NCBI RefSeq assembly: GCF_000153105.1
Contig: NZ_CH672377.1
Location: forward strand, 26,546 to 90,545
Direction of reading: 5' to 3'
Length of the DNA: 64,000 nucleotides
Source: Blastopirellula marina DSM 3645
GTDB lineage: Bacteria > Planctomycetota > Planctomycetia > Pirellulales > Pirellulaceae
In this document: one piece after another, positions 27,004 to 37,932 of the stretch
Layout: each line of letters starts with the position of its first letter
Numbering within the stretch: the stretch's first letter is position 1
The notes under the pieces: model-generated
The model's input: only the letters and a program-made list of their open reading frames with translations
The model's database searches: none
What the model was told of the DNA's origin: nothing
Position numbers and translations under genes: made by a program

Positions 27004-28473
27004 CGGCGCTTCCGGCTTGTCGCTCAACTCCAGCTTCGGCGGCTGAGGCGCTTCGTTCAGCGCCGATACGGCGACTTCTGAAACCAAGTGCGCGTCCCAA
27101 GCGTCGCAGCGGACCTCGACGCGATAGATCTGTCGCCCATAGTCATTGACCGTCGCCAAGACTTCCAGGTCGACGTGTCCCCGCGGAGCGATCGTCAGCG
27201 GACGAAAAGCGGCTTGACCGACGGCGACTTTGCCTTCGGCGCCTTCAATCTTGACCGGCTCGAGACCTTCCGAGAAGAAGATAATCGCCGAAACATTGGG
27301 CGCCGGCTTGTCGCTTAAATTGATGACTCGCAGCCCAAAGTTGGCGCCAGAGCCCACGGCGATCGGTTTGGGCGGAGAAAAAACTTCGACTCGCAGCGCA
27401 TCGAGCGGAGCAAGCGTTTCCGGCGAAATCTCCGCTTCCGGCAACATCGGCTCGACGGCAGGCGCTTCGGCCGAAACAACTTTCGCTTCGCTCGCGGTTG
27501 CGGCCACAATTTTCTCGGGCGCAACTTGCGCGACGCCGGAGATCATCATCGTCGTTTCGGCGTCCAGCAAGTTGGCCAACTGCTTCCAGGCGTCGGCCGA
27601 AGTTTCGGCGGCGCTGTCATACAGAGCGATATCGGCCAGCGTAATCGTCGTGCTCTCGCCGTTCACGTTGCGGATGATTTTGTTCGGACCATTTTGCAGA
27701 GTCGCAGGCAAATCGTTCCACTCGAAACGTCGCGCGAACCCATTGTTGGTCCACAGCGTAAGTTCTTCGCGGTCGGCATGCAGATGCAAAGCCAATGGAC
27801 CGTCGATCACTTTCAACGCGTCCCCCAACTCCGGCTGTTGATCGGCGGACAAGTCGTTTACGGCACGCAGAAAGGACGCCGGAATTTGATGCTCTTTGGC
27901 AATTTGTTCGACGGTGACGCCCGACTTGATCGTCACGGCCGGCAGAGCCAAATGCTTGTGCGGCGCAAAGACGATCTTTTCGGCGAGCGGCTCTAGCAAC
28001 GCGAAGGTCTTGGCTCGTTCTTCCACGCTCAGATCTTTCCGCTGCAGCAACAACGAAAGCGTGCGATAGGCGCGCAGCGATTTTCCGTCGGCGAGCGATT
28101 GTTCGGCTTCGATCAGCAATTGCGCCGCGGTCAGCGACTCGAGCCCTGCCGTCGCCGGCGCGACTACTGCTGTAGTTGAGGGCGCTATCGTCGGAGGCGT
28201 CGCCGATGGAGTCGGCTGCACATCGATCTGGGGGGGGTCGGCAGGATTTGGCAACGAAGCAGCGCTGGTCGACAGTACAATCGTCGGCGCCTGCGTCCTG
28301 GCGTTGCTCCCGAGGGTCGGAAACGAATCTGGCGAGAACAAGGGAGCCTCGTCGAGCGCCGTTGCATCCGGCGATCGTCCTGCTCCGCTGTAATGCTCCA
28401 GGTAGATCACATACCCCGAGTAGCCGACGCAAGCGATCAGCCCAAGAACAAATAAATTTCGAACGATAGACAC
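26992..28473 (-). CDS. Membrane-anchored LysM-domain protein
   Basis: A 493-residue cell-envelope protein of unknown function. One transmembrane anchor lies at residues about 5-25 (LFVLGLIACVGYSGYVIYL). A Pro/Ser/Thr/Ala-rich linker (about 55-110) is followed by a helical segment (about 112-170). A LysM-like domain covers about 179-224 (VTIKSGVTVEQIAKEHQIPA, with LGDALKVI at its end), which suggests peptidoglycan contact. A domain at about 225-310 resembles the L,D-transpeptidase-associated region but lacks the HxxG/C active-site motif. The C terminus (about 355-470) is a CARDB-like beta-sandwich (NFGLRVINLSDKPAPNVSAI). It is divergent from the VWA gene, 185 bp apart, and the two may act together at the envelope. 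Confidence 0.82.
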   Translation of the reverse strand: MSIVRNLFVLGLIACVGYSGYVIYLEHYSGAGRSPDATALDEAPLFSPDSFPTLGSNARTQAPTIVLSTSAASLPNPADPPQIDVQPTPSATPPTIAPSTTAVVAPATAGLESLTAAQLLIEAEQSLADGKSLRAYRTLSLLLQRKDLSVEERAKTFALLEPLAEKIVFAPHKHLALPAVTIKSGVTVEQIAKEHQIPASFLRAVNDLSADQQPELGDALKVIDGPLALHLHADREELTLWTNNGFARRFEWNDLPATLQNGPNKIIRNVNGESTTITLADIALYDSAAETSADAWKQLANLLDAETTMMISGVAQVAPEKIVAATASEAKVVSAEAPAVEPMLPEAEISPETLAPLDALRVEVFSPPKPIAVGSGANFGLRVINLSDKPAPNVSAIIFFSEGLEPVKIEGAEGKVAVGQAAFRPLTIAPRGHVDLEVLATVNDYGRQIYRVEVRCDAWDAHLVSEVAVSALNEAPQPPKLELSDKPEAPSKR

Positions 28474-28658
28474 TGCGGCCCACTCCGTATTGTGTCGAGT
28501 ACTTCCAATGCTGCTGCTTCCACTACCATATCGGCGCAGCCTGATCTAGATCAATTCGCTAGAAACAAACCTTTGGCGAATTCCGTATTACCCCGTAAGA
28601 TAAGGTACGGCGGAGCTTTACATTCCCGAATCACTCCCCCCACGCCTACTAGTCAACT

Positions 28659-30608
28659 ATGCAATCGGTTTCTGCACCTATTCAAATGTCGGCGAGTTCC
28701 CTGACGCCGGAAATCGCATCCCCCGAGGATGATCGCGGATCGTTTCGCGATTGGTTTCGGGGGAGCAGTTCGTTCCTGGCGTCCCTCATCTTCCATATGG
28801 CGGCGGTGATCTTGCTGGCGCTGCTCACCTTTGATCCGCCGCCGGATCGATCCGCACATTCGGTCATCCTGGATGACGTGATCGATGAGCCGTTAGATCG
28901 ACCGCTGGAAGACGAACTTGACGAGTTAGAGGATTTGGCGACGGAGATGTCGATCACGATGATGCCGAGTTCGGTATCAGGACTTTCCGGCACGGCGCCA
29001 GCATCGCTGTCAGCGCCTCAGTTTGAAACGCAGCTGATGGAAGACATAATCGGGCCCGAGGTTTCGCTGGTCGATCTAGAACTGCTTACCAAGCCGAATG
29101 ATTCGCTGATGCGAGAATTGCCGGTCGGAACCCAAGGCGCCGTCAACGCCGTCGTCGGCGACTATAACGAAGCGATGGATCGCATCGCCCAAGAATTGGT
29201 CTGGATGCTCGACAAGGGAGAAGTGGTCGTCGTTTGGCTGTTTGACCAATCGGGCAGCATGAAAGATGACCAGGCGAAGATCCGCGATCGAATTGGACGC
29301 GTCTATGACGAACTAGGAATCGTCGGCGTTTCCCAAGACGAGGCCCTCACCACCGGCGTCGCTAGTTTCGGCTCCAACTTCCAACTCCATACAAAAACGC
29401 CGACCAGCAATCGCGACGAAATCGCCGAGGCGATCGCCGAGGTTCCGATTGATCCGTCGGGCGAAGAACTAACGACGCAGGCCGTGATGGAAGTCATCAC
29501 GCGGCACAAGCGTTACGCCCAAATCTCGAAACGTCAGATGGCGATCATTTTGGTTTCTGACGAAAGCGGCAACCCCGACAGCAATCAACGCTATCTGGAA
29601 GAAACCATTCAAGCGGCCAACAAAGCCAACTGCCGCGTCTATGTCATGGGACGCGAAGCGATGTTCGGCTACCCCTACGGTCATGTTCGCTGGGAGAACC
29701 CGCGTAACGGCGACATCCACTTGCTGCCGGTCGACCGCGGCCCCGAAACGGCGCTCATCGAGCAACTGCAGACCGACGGATTTGGGAAGCGGCGCGACTC
29801 GATGCCCAGCGGGTATGGCCCCTACGAGCAAGTTCGCTTGGCGAAAGAGACCGGCGGCATTTTCTTCATGCTTCCCGGCGAAGAAAAAGACCTCTATCAA
29901 TTGAAGGATCGTCGCTATAGCGTCGCCGCGATGGAGCCGTATCGCCCTGATCTGCGTCCGCGTCGCGATCTGATGCGCGAAGCGATGCAAGATCCGCTGC
30001 AAGCCGTTATTTCCAAAGTGATCTACGACCTGAATCCCTACAACGAAGAGGTCGCCAGCGTCATCGAGATCCGTCGTCGTTTTTCTACCGACTTCGCGAC
30101 GCTAACGCAGCAAGTTCGCTACGAACAAGCGAAAATGTTGACCTACATCGAGTATCTCGACAAAGCGATCGCCGCGATCGAAAGAGCGCAACCGCTGCGC
30201 GACGCGTCTCCCTACGTGCGTCAACAAGCCAACTTCGACTTGCTGCACGCCCAATTGCTCGCCTATCGCGTCCGGGCCTACGAGTATGGCGCTTATCTGA
30301 CCGAATTCGTTAAAAAGCCGCCGGCGCCCCCAAAATTGCCGACTCCCAAGCATGAATTCCGCAGCTGGGATTTGATCACCGTGAAAAAGTTGTCGGCGGA
30401 GGAAGTGACCGGCGCCGATATCCAAAAATCGCGCAAGCTGCTGAAGGAAATCGTCAACGAATACCCCGGCACTCCCTGGGCGGAACGGGCCAACTGGGAA
30501 TTGAACCGCGGCTTCGGCGTCGCGCTGACTCCCTGGCTGTTCGACACCTCCCGCTTTCCAAACGCGAATGACAAATCAGCGCCGCCGATTCAGGTCCCCA
30601 AACTGTAG
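28659..30608 (+). CDS. Membrane-anchored von Willebrand factor A protein
   Basis: A 649-residue protein with one N-terminal transmembrane segment (about residues 43-62, FHMAAVILLALLTF) and a mainly extracytoplasmic body. An acidic stretch (DELDELEDLATE) follows the anchor. The VWA domain runs about 188-330. Its MIDAS motif is FDQSGSM (D196, S198, S200), with a distal Thr in DEALTTGVASF and the aspartate in LVSDESGN, so metal-dependent ligand binding should be intact. The C-terminal third is helical (RYEQAKMLTYIEYLDKAIAA) with a proline-rich connector PPAPPKLPTPK. An alternative start is ATG 28686. The ligand is unknown. It is divergent from the LysM gene and convergent with the sulfatase, 38 bp apart. 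Confidence 0.88.
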   Translation: MQSVSAPIQMSASSLTPEIASPEDDRGSFRDWFRGSSSFLASLIFHMAAVILLALLTFDPPPDRSAHSVILDDVIDEPLDRPLEDELDELEDLATEMSITMMPSSVSGLSGTAPASLSAPQFETQLMEDIIGPEVSLVDLELLTKPNDSLMRELPVGTQGAVNAVVGDYNEAMDRIAQELVWMLDKGEVVVVWLFDQSGSMKDDQAKIRDRIGRVYDELGIVGVSQDEALTTGVASFGSNFQLHTKTPTSNRDEIAEAIAEVPIDPSGEELTTQAVMEVITRHKRYAQISKRQMAIILVSDESGNPDSNQRYLEETIQAANKANCRVYVMGREAMFGYPYGHVRWENPRNGDIHLLPVDRGPETALIEQLQTDGFGKRRDSMPSGYGPYEQVRLAKETGGIFFMLPGEEKDLYQLKDRRYSVAAMEPYRPDLRPRRDLMREAMQDPLQAVISKVIYDLNPYNEEVASVIEIRRRFSTDFATLTQQVRYEQAKMLTYIEYLDKAIAAIERAQPLRDASPYVRQQANFDLLHAQLLAYRVRAYEYGAYLTEFVKKPPAPPKLPTPKHEFRSWDLITVKKLSAEEVTGADIQKSRKLLKEIVNEYPGTPWAERANWELNRGFGVALTPWLFDTSRFPNANDKSAPPIQVPKL

Positions 30609-30646
30609 ACTTGCAGAAAGCGAGTTCGGCGTCGACTCTCCTCCTG

Positions 30647-32011
30647 CTATTTCTTTTTGAGCGGCAAACCGGTCTGGCGGTCAAACTTGTCCGGCGTCCA
30701 TTGCTGCGGGACGGCGTCTTCGGTCCGACTGGTCCATGCTTTGTATTCTCCTCGCATCAGCTCCAACGTCTTCGCGTACTGCGGCTCGTTGATCAGATTC
30801 CGTAGCTGAAAGGGATCGCTCTTTACATCGTAAAGCTCTTCTTGCGGACGCGGCGTCATTAGCGGCCCACGTTGATCGGCCGTTAGCTTCCCAGCTTCCT
30901 CCAGCTTCAGCATCGTCTCAAAAGTCGGGCTGCGCACCGCGTCGGCCGGGGGCGATCCGCTTAGCTGGGGCAATGCGTTGTAGATGTAGAGATAATCCTT
31001 CGACCGGATGCTGCGCTCGAATGCCTGGTAGTCGTGCCAGTTATGTTCGGAGAACACGTAGTCGCGCGTTTCACTCTGCGGATCCTTCAGGATCGACGCA
31101 AATGACTTCCCTTGAAACGTCGGGGACTTGGGCAGCCCGGCCAGTTCTAGAATGGTCGGCGCGATATCGACCGAGCTGACCAGACTCTCGGTCGTTTGTC
31201 CGGCCCGCACGCCAGCCGGCCACTGCACGAGGAACGGCGTCTTCACGCCGCTGTCGTAGATCGTCGTCTTGCTGCGCGGAAACGGACGCCCATTGTCGGA
31301 CATGAACAAGACGAAAGTATTGTCGGCGATCCCCTGCTCTTTCAGCTCGGCCATCACTTTACCGACATATTCATCCAGCCGCGCGATTTCGTCGTAGTAC
31401 ATCCCCAGGTCATCGCGGACCGGCGGTTCGTCTGGCAAATAGGGGGGAACGACAATCTCTTCGCGCTGATGCGGCTTCTCGATCGTGTTCGCGCTATAAG
31501 GACGATGCGCGTCATTCGAGGCGAACCACATGAAAAAAGGTTGATCCCGCGGACGCTCGCGGAGCATTGTTTCCCAATTTTCGCAGCCGCTGGGGCGCCC
31601 CCCCATGATCCGATCAAAATTCTTTTCGGCCGGCTTGCCAAGATGCCATTTTCCCGCGGCGCCGGTATAGTAGCCCGCTTGTTTTAACAGGCCGGCGAAA
31701 ACAACCTGATCGGCAGGCAGCGGCATATGAAGTTCCGCCGCTCCGGTGCTGTGGGGATATCTTCCCGTCACAATACTGCAGCGACTGGGGCTACAAGAGC
31801 TACAAGTCAGAAAAGCGGCGTCAAAGCGGATCCCCGCCGCCGCCATGCGATCGAGATTCGGGGTTTTGACATGAGGATGCCCGTACGGGCCTACGTCATT
31901 CCACCCGACGTCATCTCCGATAATAATAATGAAATTGGGTCGCTCGGCGGCCGACAGCATCGCGGCGGATAGGCTGAATGCCGCGATGAAAAAGAACAAA
32001 AACCTGAGCAT
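30647..32011 (-). CDS. Type I (formylglycine) sulfatase
   Basis: Secreted arylsulfatase-type enzyme of 454 residues. The signal peptide is MLRFLFFFIAAFSLSAAMLS with cleavage near SAAE. Metal-binding IIIGDDVGWNDVG (residues about 29-41) is followed by the formylglycine motif CSPSR (about residue 73) within SCSPSRCSIVTGRYP. Other family elements are GKWHLGKP, WFASNDAHRP, FMSDNGRPFPRSKTTIYDSG and the C-terminal ELYDVKSDPFQLRNL. It differs clearly from the sulfatase at the left edge (CAPAR type), so the two probably act on different sulfated substrates. It is convergent with the VWA gene and divergent from the ABC-F gene. Confidence 0.95.
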   Translation of the reverse strand: MLRFLFFFIAAFSLSAAMLSAAERPNFIIIIGDDVGWNDVGPYGHPHVKTPNLDRMAAAGIRFDAAFLTCSSCSPSRCSIVTGRYPHSTGAAELHMPLPADQVVFAGLLKQAGYYTGAAGKWHLGKPAEKNFDRIMGGRPSGCENWETMLRERPRDQPFFMWFASNDAHRPYSANTIEKPHQREEIVVPPYLPDEPPVRDDLGMYYDEIARLDEYVGKVMAELKEQGIADNTFVLFMSDNGRPFPRSKTTIYDSGVKTPFLVQWPAGVRAGQTTESLVSSVDIAPTILELAGLPKSPTFQGKSFASILKDPQSETRDYVFSEHNWHDYQAFERSIRSKDYLYIYNALPQLSGSPPADAVRSPTFETMLKLEEAGKLTADQRGPLMTPRPQEELYDVKSDPFQLRNLINEPQYAKTLELMRGEYKAWTSRTEDAVPQQWTPDKFDRQTGLPLKKK

Positions 32012-32133
32012 GATATGTCCTGTTGCGGATAATGGCGGGATGTTCGGTTTAGGCGGGCGAAGGCTTTATTCTAGCCAGCTAGGATGCGCTCGATCAAATT
32101 GACCTGTTTTTTTGAAAATTCCGAAGGCCCGCA

Positions 32134-34029
32134 ATGGCGTTAATTTCTGTTCGAGACGTTTCTATCTCCTTTCATACGGCGCCTCTGTTGAATCAGGCCA
32201 ATTTGCAGATTGAGCCTGGCGAGAGAGTCTGTCTGGTAGGTCGAAACGGAACCGGAAAATCGACGCTTTTGCGAATGTTGGCCGGCGAACAGGCGACCGA
32301 CGCCGGCGACGTTGTCGTCGGCCCCGAAGTCCGCGTCGCGACGTTATCGCAAACGGCGACCGCCGGCGAGGACCAAACGGTCTTTGACCTGGTCGCCGCC
32401 GGCCTCGGCGATATGGGCGAAACGCTGGCCGAATACCACCATTTGACCCACCAGATCGCGGTCGAAGCGACCGACGAAGTGGTCAACCGGCTTGATCAAC
32501 TGCAGCACAAGCTGGATATGGAAGATGGCTGGAATCAGCACCAATGGGTGGAGCAGGCGATCTCGGCGACCAAGCTGGATGGAGACTCCAATTTCGCCGA
32601 GCTGTCAGTCGGTAAAAAACGTCGCGCCTTGTTCGCCCAGGCGCTCGCCAGTAAACCGCACGTGCTGCTGCTGGACGAACCGACCAACCATCTCGATATT
32701 GAATCGATCCTCTGGCTCGAAGAGTTCTTGCTCTCGTTCGACGGCACGATCGTTTTTGTGACGCACGACCGGATGTTCGCCCAAAAGTTGGCGACCCGCG
32801 TGGTCGATATCGACCGCGGCAAGCTGACCAGTTGGACCTGCGGTTTCGACGAATACGTGATCCGCAAAGAGGCGGCGCTCGAAGCGGAAGAAAAGCAAAA
32901 CGCGCTGTTTGACAAACGGTTAGCGCAAGAGGAAGTCTGGGTCCGCCAAGGAATCAAGGCCCGCCGCACGCGCAATGAAGGCCGCGTCCGCGCCCTGAAG
33001 AAGATGCGGGACGAGTATCAAAGTCGCCGGACGCGGATCGGTACGGTCAAGTTTGACGTGCAACAAGCCGAACGATCGGGACAGGTCGTCATTCGAGCCG
33101 AGGATATCAGCCACTCGTTTGGCGATTTCGTCATCTGCAAAGACTTCTCGACCACGATCATGCGGGGAGACAAGATCGGCGTGCTCGGCCCCAACGGCGT
33201 TGGCAAGACGACGCTGCTTCGCATTCTGCTAGGAGAATTGAAGCCGACCGAAGGGGAAGTTTCTGTCGGCAGCAAAGTGGAGATCGCCTATTTCGATCAG
33301 TTGCACGCCGCACTCAACGAAGAGCAGACGCTGCGACAAAACATCGGCGAAGAAAACGAATTTGTGAACATCAACGGGCGTTCACGCCATGTCATCGGCT
33401 ATCTGCAGGAGTTTTTGTTCACGCCGGAACAGTCGAACCGCCCGATCAAGAATCTCTCGGGTGGAGAGCGCAATCGTTTGCTATTGGCCCGCTTGTTCGC
33501 CAAACCGTCGAACTTGCTGATCCTCGACGAACCGACGAATGATCTCGACGCCGACACGCTCGATCTGCTGGAAGACCTGGTGGTGAACTACGCCGGAACG
33601 CTGATCGTGGTGAGCCACGATCGTAGTTTCCTCAACAACGTCGTCACGTCGACGATCGCGTTTGAAGGGGACGGCTTCGTCAAACAGTACGCTGGCGGCT
33701 ACGACGATTGGCTCGCCCAGCGGAAACGCCTGGCGGACGAAGCCAAGGCCCAAGCGAAGCTGACCGGCAAAGAAAACGACAAACGCGACACCGCTCGTGC
33801 GCGGAAATTGACCAACAAAGAGCAGCAAGAGCTGAAATCGCTGCCGGCCAAGATCGAGGCGCTGGAAGCGGAACAAGCCCAACTGCAAGAACAGATGGCC
33901 GAGCCCACCTTCTATCAGAAGCCCGCCGGCGAGATCAAAGTGGTCACGTCTCGGTTGGATGCGATCGGCGAAGAAATGCTCGCCGCGATGGAGCGCTGGG
34001 AAGACCTCGAGTCGATCGCCGGCGGTTGA
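32134..34029 (+). CDS. ABC-F family ATPase (Uup-like)
   Basis: Soluble tandem ATPase without membrane segments that acts on ribosomes or on DNA repair intermediates. Domain 1 has Walker A GRNGTGKSTLL (about 36-46), a degenerate signature LSVGKKRRALFAQAL and Walker B VLLLDEPTNHLD. Domain 2 has GPNGVGKTTLL, the canonical signature LSGGERNRLLLARL and LLILDEPTNDLD. The linker between them (about 245-305) is the charged helical ABC-F connector (RRTRNEGRVRALKKMRDEYQ). The C terminus (about 535-625) is a coiled coil as in Uup. The 631-residue length fits Uup better than EttA. It stands alone, followed by a repeat A copy. Confidence 0.92.
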   Translation: MALISVRDVSISFHTAPLLNQANLQIEPGERVCLVGRNGTGKSTLLRMLAGEQATDAGDVVVGPEVRVATLSQTATAGEDQTVFDLVAAGLGDMGETLAEYHHLTHQIAVEATDEVVNRLDQLQHKLDMEDGWNQHQWVEQAISATKLDGDSNFAELSVGKKRRALFAQALASKPHVLLLDEPTNHLDIESILWLEEFLLSFDGTIVFVTHDRMFAQKLATRVVDIDRGKLTSWTCGFDEYVIRKEAALEAEEKQNALFDKRLAQEEVWVRQGIKARRTRNEGRVRALKKMRDEYQSRRTRIGTVKFDVQQAERSGQVVIRAEDISHSFGDFVICKDFSTTIMRGDKIGVLGPNGVGKTTLLRILLGELKPTEGEVSVGSKVEIAYFDQLHAALNEEQTLRQNIGEENEFVNINGRSRHVIGYLQEFLFTPEQSNRPIKNLSGGERNRLLLARLFAKPSNLLILDEPTNDLDADTLDLLEDLVVNYAGTLIVVSHDRSFLNNVVTSTIAFEGDGFVKQYAGGYDDWLAQRKRLADEAKAQAKLTGKENDKRDTARARKLTNKEQQELKSLPAKIEALEAEQAQLQEQMAEPTFYQKPAGEIKVVTSRLDAIGEEMLAAMERWEDLESIAGG

Positions 34030-34054
34030 GGAAGTTGCGGACCATGAACTCTTG

Positions 34055-34120
34055 TCGGTTGGGCGCCGCGCAGCGAAACCCAACCTCTGGCGAATCGATT
34101 GGTGGGTTACGCAATCCGGC
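34055..34120. repeat. Dispersed repeat, family A copy 2
   Basis: Contains GGTTGGG...CCCAACC arms around CGCCGCGCAGCGAAA (34055-34084), then GGTGGGTTACGCAATCCGGC (34101-34120). The words GTGGGTTACxCAA and GTTGGG/CCCAAC match parts of the copies at 4771-4940 and 56220-56289. It sits between the convergent ABC-F gene and the cytochrome oxidase operon, and its hairpin may help terminate transcription. Confidence 0.6.
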
Positions 34121-34177
34121 CACGCCGAAACGGACGCTTCAGCGACCTTTGGCTTGCTCCACTCGACCTTTTGGCGA

Positions 34178-34768
34178 CTAACTGGTCAGCGCAAAGGCGA
34201 CCAGCATCACCAGCCAGACGGCGTCGAGAAAGTGCCAATAGTCGGCGCAGATCGAGACTGCGACGTAGTTTTCGTGGTCGTAGCCGTCGCGACAGGCTCG
34301 ATTGGTGACCATGGCCAGCGTCGCCAGGCCGCCGATGACATGCAATGCGTGAACAAACACCAACACGAACATCAGGCCGTACAGCTTGATGTCAGGGCCG
34401 CTGGCGAAGTGCTCGGCTAATAGGCGATTCAGCCCGCTGGCTTGAAAGACGAGAAATACCAGCGCCATTGCGCCAGCGAAAAAGAGCCAGCGGCGAAACA
34501 AAACCTGCTTCTCAAAGCGGACCGCTTGCACCGCGCGATGCAGCGCGTACCCGACGCAGACCATAAACAGGGTGCTGATCCACAGACTGGCCGGAACGCC
34601 GGAGAACGAGACCGTTCGGTCGATCGAACTGGTGGACCAAATGATGAAATAGGCGATCAAGCTGGCCGCAAAAAACACGGAAAGCGTCGCAATGAACAGA
34701 AAAAATCCAAGCCGTGCTTGGTGAATCTCGCGGCGCATCGGTAGTACCGAGAGCGAGTCCTTGATCAT
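34178..34768 (-). CDS. Haem-copper oxidase subunit III-like membrane protein
   Basis: A 196-residue protein with about five transmembrane helices. ATG 34768 (MIKDSLSVLPMRREIHQARL) is chosen over the upstream in-frame start at 34819, which would add basic residues overlapping the intergenic space. Family features are RLGFFLFIATLSVFFAASLI, LWISTLFMVCVGYALHRAVQ, KLYGLMFVLVFVHALHVIGG and the C-terminal DYWHFLDAVWLVMLVAFAL. The HxxHVxGG-type and YWHFLDxxW motifs are typical of subunit III. It is the last gene of the caa3 block and is a second subunit III-like protein beside the one at 35312, so it is probably an accessory subunit. Confidence 0.85.
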   Translation of the reverse strand: MIKDSLSVLPMRREIHQARLGFFLFIATLSVFFAASLIAYFIIWSTSSIDRTVSFSGVPASLWISTLFMVCVGYALHRAVQAVRFEKQVLFRRWLFFAGAMALVFLVFQASGLNRLLAEHFASGPDIKLYGLMFVLVFVHALHVIGGLATLAMVTNRACRDGYDHENYVAVSICADYWHFLDAVWLVMLVAFALTS

Positions 34769-34923
34769 GTGCTGACTCCGTAAGCGGAAAACCAGAACCA
34801 GCAACAAAGGAAAAGCCACCCCAAAACTGGGGCATGTGGTAAGCCAGATGACGTTATACGTAACGCCGGAGGCCGATGCAATAGATTGCAGCGGCGGCTC
34901 AGTTGCCGACCGTGTGGCTTTTC

Positions 34924-35295
34924 CTACTCTGCCGCTTCTTGCATTTGAGCGTTATGCAGCGCTTCGACCTGCGGTTCATACTCGCGCGCGTCCATCAGCG
35001 AGACGCTGATAAACAACGCGACAAACGCCAACGAGAAGAGAAACGAAAGCGTGATGAACGGCTTCTCGTATCGCAAGTGCATGAAGTAAACCGCCACCAA
35101 GGTCGCTTTGACCGTCGCGATTCCCATGGCGACCCAAATATCGATCGCGCCAAAGTCAATTTCATAAATCGCAACGGTCAGCCCGGTCAGCACCAACAGC
35201 GCGGCGAACGTGCCGAACAAGGTGCTCATCGACATCACATGGGCATGAATGCCGTGATCGTGCGAATCGTCGTTAGGTTGTGCGTGATCGCTCAT
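34924..35295 (-). CDS. Cytochrome c oxidase subunit IV family protein
   Basis: A 123-residue subunit of the prokaryotic-type oxidase. After a His/Asp-rich N terminus (HAQPNDDSHDHGIHAHV) there are three transmembrane helices. They carry the family pattern FGTFAALLVLTGLTVAIYEI, then WVAMGIATVKATLVAVYFMH (the K-A-x-L-V-x-x-YFMHL signature) and a third helix FLFSLAFVALFISVSL. It lies 16 bp after the subunit III gene, in the usual coxB-A-C-D order, so it is assigned as the small membrane subunit of the caa3 oxidase. The function is structural and does not bind redox cofactors. Confidence 0.92.
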   Translation of the reverse strand: MSDHAQPNDDSHDHGIHAHVMSMSTLFGTFAALLVLTGLTVAIYEIDFGAIDIWVAMGIATVKATLVAVYFMHLRYEKPFITLSFLFSLAFVALFISVSLMDAREYEPQVEALHNAQMQEAAE

Positions 35296-35311
35296 CGCGT
35301 CGATCTTCCGT

Positions 35312-36219
35312 TTAGTGGATCAGGTAAAGCAGTGGGAAGAGGTAAATCCAGATCAAGTCGACCAAGTGCCAATACAGGCCCACGTAGTCGACCGGACCAA
35401 AGTACTCGCTGCTGAATTCGCCTTTGTTGGCTCGATAGATCAGCCAACCAATCGCGCCCATGCCGCCGATAATGTGAATCGCGTGAATCCCGGTCATCAT
35501 GTAATAGATGCCGAAGAAGATGTGGATATTTCGCACTCCTTGAGCGCCGCCGTGCCCATGTCCGCCGGCTTCGGCATGAGCATGTCCGCCGGCTTCGGCG
35601 TGAGCATGTTCTTCGTGCTCGCCCGTTGCGGGGGTCGAACCATGTTCTTCGCTATGCTCTTCACCGTGAGCCGGAGCTTCGGTCGCGTGCTCTGCGCCGC
35701 CGGAGGCCTGATTCTCTTTCGAGACATACTTATCGGCGACGGTGGGATACTGCTCTTGGGCGAAATGGTTGTAGATGCCGGGATAAAGTTCGTGTTGGAA
35801 TTTGGTGGTGTACTCGACCGTTTTCACGCCGAGAAAGACGCCGGCGAGCGCCAACGTAATCCACAGCAACACAATCAACAGCTTTTTCTGGCTCAGCTGA
35901 GCCGCGCGGACCGCCCAGGCCATCGTCAAGCTGCTGACGATCAACACGACCGTATTGAGCGCGCCAAGCATCGCGTTCAGCTCTTTGGCGGCGTCAATAA
36001 AGATTTCGGGGTGCAGCGAACGGTAGATCGCATAGGCGCAAAACATGCCGCTAAAGAACAGGACTTCCGTGATCAGGAACATCCAAATCCCTAGCTTCCC
36101 CGAATCGAATTGCTGTTGCGGCGATTCGAAATGGTGGGCGACATGCGCCTCGGGGCTGTGGTGACCATGCGCGTCGTGTTCGTGCGTCGACTCAGCGACC
36201 GTCATCGTACTTGTTTCCA

Positions 36220-36220
<1 letters not shown>
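35312..36220 (-). CDS. ctaE: Cytochrome c oxidase subunit III with His-rich insert
   Basis: Membrane subunit III of the caa3 oxidase (302 residues). The core is recognised by KLGIWMFLITEVLFFSGMFC, the region MAWAVRAAQLSQKKLLIVLL, HIFFGIYYMMTGIHAIHIIG and the terminal YWHLVDLIWIYLFPLLYLI. Between the second and third halves (about residues 165-225) is a non-conserved insert rich in His, Glu, Ala and Gly, partly encoded by a 24-bp tandem repeat (35557-35604). The N terminus is also His-rich (HEHDAHGHHSPEAHVAHH). The ATG overlaps the TGA of the subunit I gene by one base, implying translational coupling. Confidence 0.93.
35557..35604. repeat. 24-bp tandem repeat inside subunit III gene
   Basis: Two 24-bp units, 35557-35580 and 35581-35604, differ at one base. 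On the coding (minus) strand they encode repeated HAHAEAGG-type residues in the His-rich insert. The repeat is in frame, so copy-number change would alter the insert by eight residues. Confidence 0.8.
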
Positions 36221-37920
<1,700 letters not shown>

Positions 37921-37932
37921 TTGGATTTCTCG

